DNA of 64,000 bases from Pteria penguin. Lineage: Eukaryota > Mollusca > Bivalvia > Pterioida > Pteriidae. The notes below the pieces were generated by a model, which worked only from the letters and a program-made list of their open reading frames with translations, was not told the DNA's origin and ran no database searches. The position numbers and the translations under genes are program-made. Positions 58,901 to 64,000 of this stretch are shown here, piece by piece (the stretch's first letter is position 1; the number at the start of each line of letters is the position of its first letter). The stretch covers positions 6,023,151-6,087,150 of the forward strand of contig CM068593.1 of assembly GCA_035048485.1 (NCBI GenBank), read 5' to 3'.

Positions 58901-60475
58901 TGGGTTTGACCCGTGCTTAGATATGATGACAGATCTGGGTTGGACCCGTGCTTAGGTATGATGACAGGTCTGGGTTGGACCTGTGCTTAAGTATGGTGAC
59001 AGATCTGGGTTGGAGCCGCGAATGGATATGATGAGAGGTCTGGGTTAGAATCGTCCTTAGATATGATGACAGATCTGGGTTGGATCCGCGCATAGTTATG
59101 ATGATAGGTCTGGGTTGGATCCGTGCTTAGGTACGATAAGAGATTTTTGTTGGATCCGTGCTTAGGTATGATGACAGATCTGGATTGGATATGTGCGCAG
59201 ATATGATGACAGATCTGGGTTACACCCGTGCTTAGATATGATGACAGATCTTGGTTGGACCCGTGCAAAGATATGATGACAGGTCTGGGTTGCACCCGTG
59301 CTTAAGTATGGTGACAGATCTGGGTTGGACCCGTTCATAGATATGATGACAGGTAATTGTTGGACCCGTGCTAAGGTATAATGACAGATCTGGACCCGTG
59401 CATAGATATGATGACAGATCTGGGTTGGATCCGCGCTTAGGTATGATGACAGATCTGGGTTAGACCCGTGCATAGATATGATGACAGGTCTGTGTTGGAC
59501 CCGTGCTTAGGTATGATGAGAGATCTGGGTTAGACCCGTGCTTAGATATGATGAGAGATCTGGGTTGGACCCGTGCATAGATATGATGACATCTGGGTTG
59601 GATTCGTGTTTAGGTATGATGACAGATCTGGGTTAGACTCGTGCTTAGGTATGATGACAGATCTGGGTTAGACCCGTGCTTAGGTATGATGAGAGATCTG
59701 GGTTGGACCCGTGCATAGATATGATGACATCTGGGTTGGATTCGTGTTTAGGTATGATGACAGATCTGGGTTAGACTCGTGCTTAGGTATGATGACAGAT
59801 CTGGGTTGGACCCGTGCATAGATATGATGACAGGTCTGGGTTGGACCCGTGCTTAAGTATGGTGACAGATCTGGGTTGGACCCGTGCTTAAGTATGATGA
59901 CAGATCTGGGTTGGATCCGCGCTTAGGTATAATAACAGATCTGGGTTGGACCCGTGCTTAGGTATGATGAGAGATCTGGGTTGGACCCGTGCATAGATAT
60001 GATGACATCTGGGTTGGATTCGTGTTTAGGTATAATGATAGATCTGGGTTGGACCCGTGCATAGGTAAGACAGATCTGGTTTTGACCCTTGCTTAGGTAT
60101 GATGACAGATCTGGGTTGGATCCGTGCTTAGGTATGATGACATCTGTGTTGGATCCGTGCTTAGGTATGATGACAGATCTGGATTGGATATGTGCACAGA
60201 TATGATGACAGATCTGGGTTTGACCAGTGCTTAGGTATGAGAGATCTGGGTTGGATTAATGCTTAGATATGATGACAGATCTGGGTTTGACCAGTGCTTA
60301 GGTATGACAGATCTGGGTTGGATCCATGCTTAGGTATGATGATTGATCTGGGTTAGACCCGTGCTTAGGTATGATAGATCTTGTTTTGACCCGTGTTTAG
60401 GTATGATGACAGATCTGGGTTGGATCCGTGCTGAGGTATGATGACATCTGTGTTGGATCTGTACATAGATTTGAC
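55905..60475. repeat. 35-bp minisatellite, about 130 units, with 631-bp higher-order copies
   Basis: ATGATGACAGATCTGGGTTG and GACCCGTGCTTAGGT or GACCCGTGCATAGAT. Many units have a BglII-type AGATCT, others AGGTCT. The variant ACTAGGCTATGATG occurs at 56,716, 57,758 and 58,389, and CGATAAGAGATC at 56,971, 58,153, 58,784 and 59,134; 57,758 to 58,389 and 58,153 to 58,784 both give 631 bp (about 18 units), and 58,784 to 59,134 is 350 bp (ten units). Minus frames of 80-103 codons are by-products. Confidence 0.97.
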
Positions 60476-61023
60476 CGTTAAAGATTTAACACGTCAGACT
60501 CAGACAAATGATTGTGACGTCATATTTAGTAGCAGCATTGACGTCATGTATCCAAACCTATGACTATTACGTCATGAATATAATATCGCCAATTATTATG
60601 ACCTCATAGTAAACAACTGAAATCCACTTGATCGCAAAATGGATCGGTGAATTGAATTTTTGAACAATTTTACGAGATACGTTATTATTTGCCACTCAAA
60701 ACGTCAGTCCCCCGGTAAACGTAAAAGGGTCTCTATAGATACTTATCACAACACTTAGTTTCATTGTGACGTCATAAGCTTTGACAGGTCATTTTATTTA
60801 TCACCTCATAGAATATGTGCGAACAGAGACATTTGGACAATCAATCAACTGACATGATGTGTAATACACCAAACATTTCCTTCTCATATCAAGCCATTTA
60901 ACAAATCATGAGTGTAATGATGTCACCACCGGACAATAGTGGTAGATTATTTTTCTCCCATTCAATAATTTGCCCCTAAATTTGTCATTTTCCCTTCCGC
61001 TTTGTTGGAAAATAAACAAAAAT
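60476..61023. other. Unique sequence rich in TGACGTCA
   Basis: Contains TGACGTCA at 60,515-60,522, 60,539-60,546 and 60,767-60,774, and further ACGTCA half motifs. No gene seen. Confidence 0.55.
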
Positions 61024-61190
61024 GGGGTTCGCCGCCTGTTATCATCCGTTAGGCGGCGCCTGTGTACTATGAGTCAGAATCGTCGATTTGAGTTGCCAGT
61101 AACGTACCATTGTTCTTTACGTCATTTTCGCGGGAATATGTTGTATTTCCTCCCTAAATATCAGGACCGCAGTTAATGGCCGCGAACCCC
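61024..61190 (-). mobile_element. MITE-like family copy with clear TIRs
   Basis: Ends GGGGTTCGCCGCC and GGCCGCGAACCCC are inverted repeats at 12 of 13 positions; AAT and ATT outside may extend them. A subterminal GCCGCC...GGCGGC hairpin lies at 61,031-61,057. Internal ACGTCATTTTCGCGGG and GACCGCAGTTAATGG tie it to the copies at 15.9, 17.0 and 19.4 kb; it is in the orientation opposite to the copies at 15.9 and 17.0 kb. The open plus frame across it is not considered a gene. Confidence 0.82.
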
Positions 61191-61480
61191 ATTAGGTTGC
61201 TTGTCGTTGACGTATGTCGTGTTTGCTTATCACGTCATGATAACATTGAGCGCAAAATAGGTCGTGTAGCTTATCTTCCACTCCCCCCCCCATCCCCCCT
61301 GTGGGAGACAGGCTGATCATTTTGCAGTAAATATGAGAATAACTCTGTGAATATGGGAGAATATCACGTCATAAATAAAATAACGGCAAAGTATACAATG
61401 TCCGTAGTTTGGATATAACTCGGAAATAGTCTATTCAAGGTTAAGTAAAGTCGCCGCTTTCATGATATTGTATACCCAAG
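61191..61480. other. Unique spacer
   Basis: No feature apart from a short C-rich run near 61,284-61,300. Confidence 0.5.
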
Positions 61481-61580
61481 GGCGTAGAAGAAGGGGGTGG
61501 GGGGCAGCGGGGGCTCGTGCCCCCCACTTTGAAAAGTGGGGGGCACAACGATGTTCGTGGCCCCCCCCCCACTTTTAGAG
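61481..61580. repeat. G/C-rich segment with perfect 14-bp-arm hairpin
   Basis: 61,517-61,530 (GTGCCCCCCACTTT) pairs perfectly with 61,533-61,546 across two bases. Upstream G runs (GGGGGTGGGGGG, GGGGG) and the downstream poly-C give quadruplex and i-motif potential. Likely part of a dispersed element; boundaries unknown. Confidence 0.75.
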
Positions 61581-61908
61581 TAATATTTAAAGTTTAAATA
61601 AACTTAAATAAGACATTTTAAGCGAAGTAAATCTCTTTTCTTTTATATTTTTAATGTCTGATTTCTAATCCGTAACTACAAAATTACGGATAAGGTTTTC
61701 TGTTTTACTGGCGGTTGATGTATCCTGATCATGCAACATGTTGCAACAATAGAAAGTTTCGCGAACAAAATATCTTTCAGCTAATGCATTAGTATGATGT
61801 CATCCATTTATTTAAGTATTTATTATGTTTTGAATGATATCATACACGTCCGAGATTATGCAACAGAATCGCATTATTATAGTTTGCTCTTATCTGAAAG
61901 ATATAAGC
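61581..61908. other. Unique AT-rich sequence
   Basis: No feature recognised. Confidence 0.5.
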
Positions 61909-62010
61909 AGGTGTAGCCCAGTGGATGAGTTGTTCGGCTTGTGACCAAGAGGTCCGGGTTCGACACCCGTCGGGGGCATACCGGTGCTCTGTCTTTCGAA
62001 TGAGACTGAC
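61909..62010 (+). mobile_element. tRNA-derived SINE head
   Basis: GGTGTAGCCCAGTGGATGAG (A-box region) and CCGGGTTCGACACCCG (B box) form a tRNA-like head at 61,911-61,978, followed by CTCTGTCTTTCGAATGAGAC, which matches the body start of SINE family B. Beyond about 62,010 the match is lost, so the 3' part is diverged or replaced. Minus frames crossing it are not genes. Confidence 0.7.
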
Positions 62011-62329
62011 TAATAAAGTGTCTGACATTCAAATTGCAAGACAATTCGTCAGCAAGAACGAGCACCGTGAAGCTTTCTTTGGAAAGTATTAAAGTGTGAA
62101 CATTGTAACATGATGAGCAGCCACGGACCTTTAATGTACATACCACCCAGTTAACTTGTGCATAAAAGTGTGAAATAAAAAATAACCACACTGTAACATG
62201 TTTTGTTGCCTATTAGTAGCCATAGTAGCCACTAAAGCACTAAAGTAAATAATCTTTTATTTAATCATTCAGAGAAAGGATGTATAGTTTAAGACTATAC
62301 TTCCCTGTTCAGAGAGAGAAATTGGAATA

Positions 62330-62573
62330 AATTCAAACCAAAGTTTTCTGGGGCATATTGTTTTTGTCCTGTCTGGTGGCTGTTGTAAACCTTCGACATA
62401 ACTTTTGAACCGTAAAAGATAGATGTCATATCTGGCATGCATACTCCACTAATGAAGCCCTTTCAATTGACACCGGACAAGGTCAAAGACCTCGAGTCCT
62501 TCACTGTGACCTTTGTGCTAAAAATAGCTTTTTCGGACTTTGTTGCCGCTGGGGACACCTTTTTTTCTTTTTT
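62330..62573 (+). mobile_element. Dispersed repeat fragment (CTTCACTGTGACCTT type)
   Basis: CCTTCGACATAACTTTTGAA, ATGTCATATCTGGCATG and CTTCACTGTGACCTTTG, followed by GTTGCCGCTGGGGACACC, are a sequence I recall as common in bivalve dispersed repeats. Boundaries are not defined. Confidence 0.45.
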
Positions 62574-63460
62574 GAGTCGGCTTCGGTGAAGCCGCACTCA
62601 TTGCAATCACTTTATTTTCAGGGGTTATAACTTTCACTACCGATATAGAGCTTACTACGCCGCTGAAAAATAAAGTGCCGAATAAATACTGATATTTTCT
62701 TAAAAATTCTTGATCAGCACAATGTACCTTTAGCTCAGTTAATTTAAGCTAAACATAAACTAGTTTCAATAACTCGAAAAAGGAGTTGCAATTATGTTTT
62801 CAAATTTCGCGTAATAATATGTAGTTGTGACTACTTTACGATGTGTTTACCACCGACACCGTCGGATGTACTCGATTGTGTAATTCTCCGGACAAAGCAT
62901 TTGTCTTGATCTTGTATCGCCTGTTTTTATCGAGATATTTCAATTAAAGTTTTCCCCAACATGTTCTGGAACTTTAGTTCTTTTTCACATATATGACAAA
63001 TTTAAAGATCGATCTTCCCGCATTTCCTCTGATAATGAAAATGCAATATAAATATTTAGGTAAATATTGTATGTTTCTAAATATAAATGATGTTAAAACA
63101 TTATGAGAATCGTGAATAAGATGGTTATTTAATGTCCCACTTGTAGGAATGTCGTTCCTTGGCTTAGCTTCGACTCGTGACAACAATGCACTAAAACTTG
63201 TTGCCATGAAGTTGTCGATTGCACGTTCATTTCGGATACAAGCAATTGCAAACTCTTTGCCGTAAGATAGTATGAAGAGAGCAAATTTTATTAGCATTTT
63301 GTACATAGGTATAATGACGATGTAGTTGCAACAAAGACCTAATTTTTGTTCCCCCCCCCCCCCCATTTTCCTGAAATCCTGAATCCGCCACTAAAATTGT
63401 AAAATGATTACATACTTAAAATCAGCAAAGCCGACTCTCAGGACTTTTGAGTCCTTTGAT
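62574..63460 (+). mobile_element. HINE-like element, about 0.89 kb, with 5' and 3' hairpins
   Basis: GAGTCGGCTT at 62,574-62,583 and AAGCCGACTC at 63,428-63,437 are a perfect 10-bp subterminal inverted repeat. The 5' end is itself a hairpin (GAGTCGGCTTC...GAAGCCGCACTC), and AGGACTTTTGAGTCCT (63,440-63,455) forms the 3' hairpin before a T run. This matches the Helentron-type layout and shares its 3' tip with the fragment at 5.6-5.8 kb. Confidence 0.6.
62974..63366 (-). CDS. Hypothetical 130-codon frame inside the HINE-like element, doubtful
   Basis: An ATG-started frame of 130 codons; it opens with a Gly run produced by the poly-C tract at 63,350-63,364. The rest is basic with Ile/Phe-rich stretches and no domain I recognise. 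It lies inside a non-autonomous repeat and on the opposite strand from its inferred direction, so chance is more likely than function. Confidence 0.1.
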   Translation of the reverse strand: MGGGGEQKLGLCCNYIVIIPMYKMLIKFALFILSYGKEFAIACIRNERAIDNFMATSFSALLSRVEAKPRNDIPTSGTLNNHLIHDSHNVLTSFIFRNIQYLPKYLYCIFIIRGNAGRSIFKFVIYVKKN

Positions 63461-64000
63461 TTTTTTTTAGCTATTCACTTTTGGAAGGTTGTGCGGCGAA
63501 CTACTAATATCGATCGATGTTTCACCAGTTCTTTATATTGTTCTAAAAGTCTAAATGATATTCCTTGAGTCTATGATCTCATAAATGAAAACACAAATGC
63601 ATTGTGAACACTTTCCTTTATAATTACTTTTCTATGGATTCCGTTCATAGAAAAATACAAAGGAAAAACGTATGCATGCTTTCTAAAACACTGATATAGA
63701 TCTATAGGATTAAAGAACAAATTTTTACAGAAAAGAGTGAGTGTTTTAATCCTTGATGCCTAACACGAGAATGGCATGACACGCCATGTTCCACGGTACT
63801 GTCATCCTGTATATTGACTCCAGGTGGCAAAAGCTACTTTAAAATCCAATGCTTGTGTTAGATAACGAAGTTATTCTTTCACTTAACTTGATAAGAGAGT
63901 GTTTTATACTTTGCCATATGTTAAAACAACGACAAGATGTCACTTCTGCAAAGGCGTGACCTACTGCATCACTTTAAATGAGATATCGCTCCATGTCTCG
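63461..64000. other. Unique AT-rich sequence to the window end
   Basis: No gene, repeat or RNA recognised. Confidence 0.5.

Noticed and set aside
500..60475. CRISPR array
   Set aside because: Repeats here are direct tandem units with no unique spacers of constant length, and the DNA is clearly eukaryotic.
1..64000. Telomeric or centromeric identity
   Set aside because: No TTAGGG arrays and no single dominant 100-200-bp satellite are present; a subtelomeric position cannot be shown from sequence alone.

Overview
The window looks like AT-rich nuclear DNA from a mollusc, most likely a bivalve. The case rests on repeats rather than genes: tRNA-derived SINEs ending in GACGTAAAAC plus AATC-rich tails, elements opening with AGCTCACCTGAGCC, and AAGGTCA-rich dispersed repeats, all of which I recall as common in bivalve genomes. 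Species is not determined. No intact protein-coding gene or intact tRNA gene is visible.

Roughly half of the 64 kb is tandem repeat. About twenty separate minisatellite families lie end to end: a 41-bp array (0.5-1.9 kb); 31-, 42-, 41-, 42- and 24-bp arrays (5.9-10 kb); 43 bp (12.1-13.1 kb); a 36-38-bp core mixed with (GA)n (14.7-19.7 kb); 67 bp (20.3-22.4 kb); 44/28 bp (23.7-24.6 kb); 42 bp (26-27 kb); 19 bp (31.2-31.7 kb); 24 bp (32.5-38.0 kb); 33 bp (38.4-40.5 kb); 32 bp (41.5-42.4 kb); 57 bp (45.2-46.5 kb); 62 bp (46.7-48 kb); 61 bp (51.7-55.4 kb); 89 bp (55.6-55.9 kb); 35 bp (55.9-60.5 kb). Several show higher-order periods. Long open frames (up to about 1,840 codons) are by-products of repeat units whose length is a multiple of three and that lack stops; I do not call them genes.

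Between and inside the arrays are mobile-element remains: SINEs (two with clear target-site duplications), a four-copy MITE-like family with GGGGTTCG-type inverted termini, a hAT-like 555-bp element, a 573-bp element with arms over 100 bp inserted in the 67-bp array, a 219-bp element splitting the 43-bp array, long near-perfect hairpins (7.7, 17.6, 18.2 and 25.3 kb), and Helentron/HINE-like elements with subterminal inverted repeats and a 3' hairpin (49.4-51.3 kb and 62.6-63.5 kb). The only recognisable protein-like fragment of an element is at 18.3 kb: about 64 codons like the N-terminus of tyrosine-recombinase-related (Crypton/DUF3504, KIAA1958-like) proteins, broken by a stop.

Host-gene signal is limited to an exon-like island at 22.72-22.87 kb, whose strand is ambiguous, and possible untranslated first exons near 10.3 and 42.9 kb. 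The window could be intergenic or lie inside very large introns. The main biological interest is the density and interleaving of arrays and foldback elements, and the concentration of transcription-factor-like motifs (TGACGTCA, GATA, AGGTCA) within repeats.
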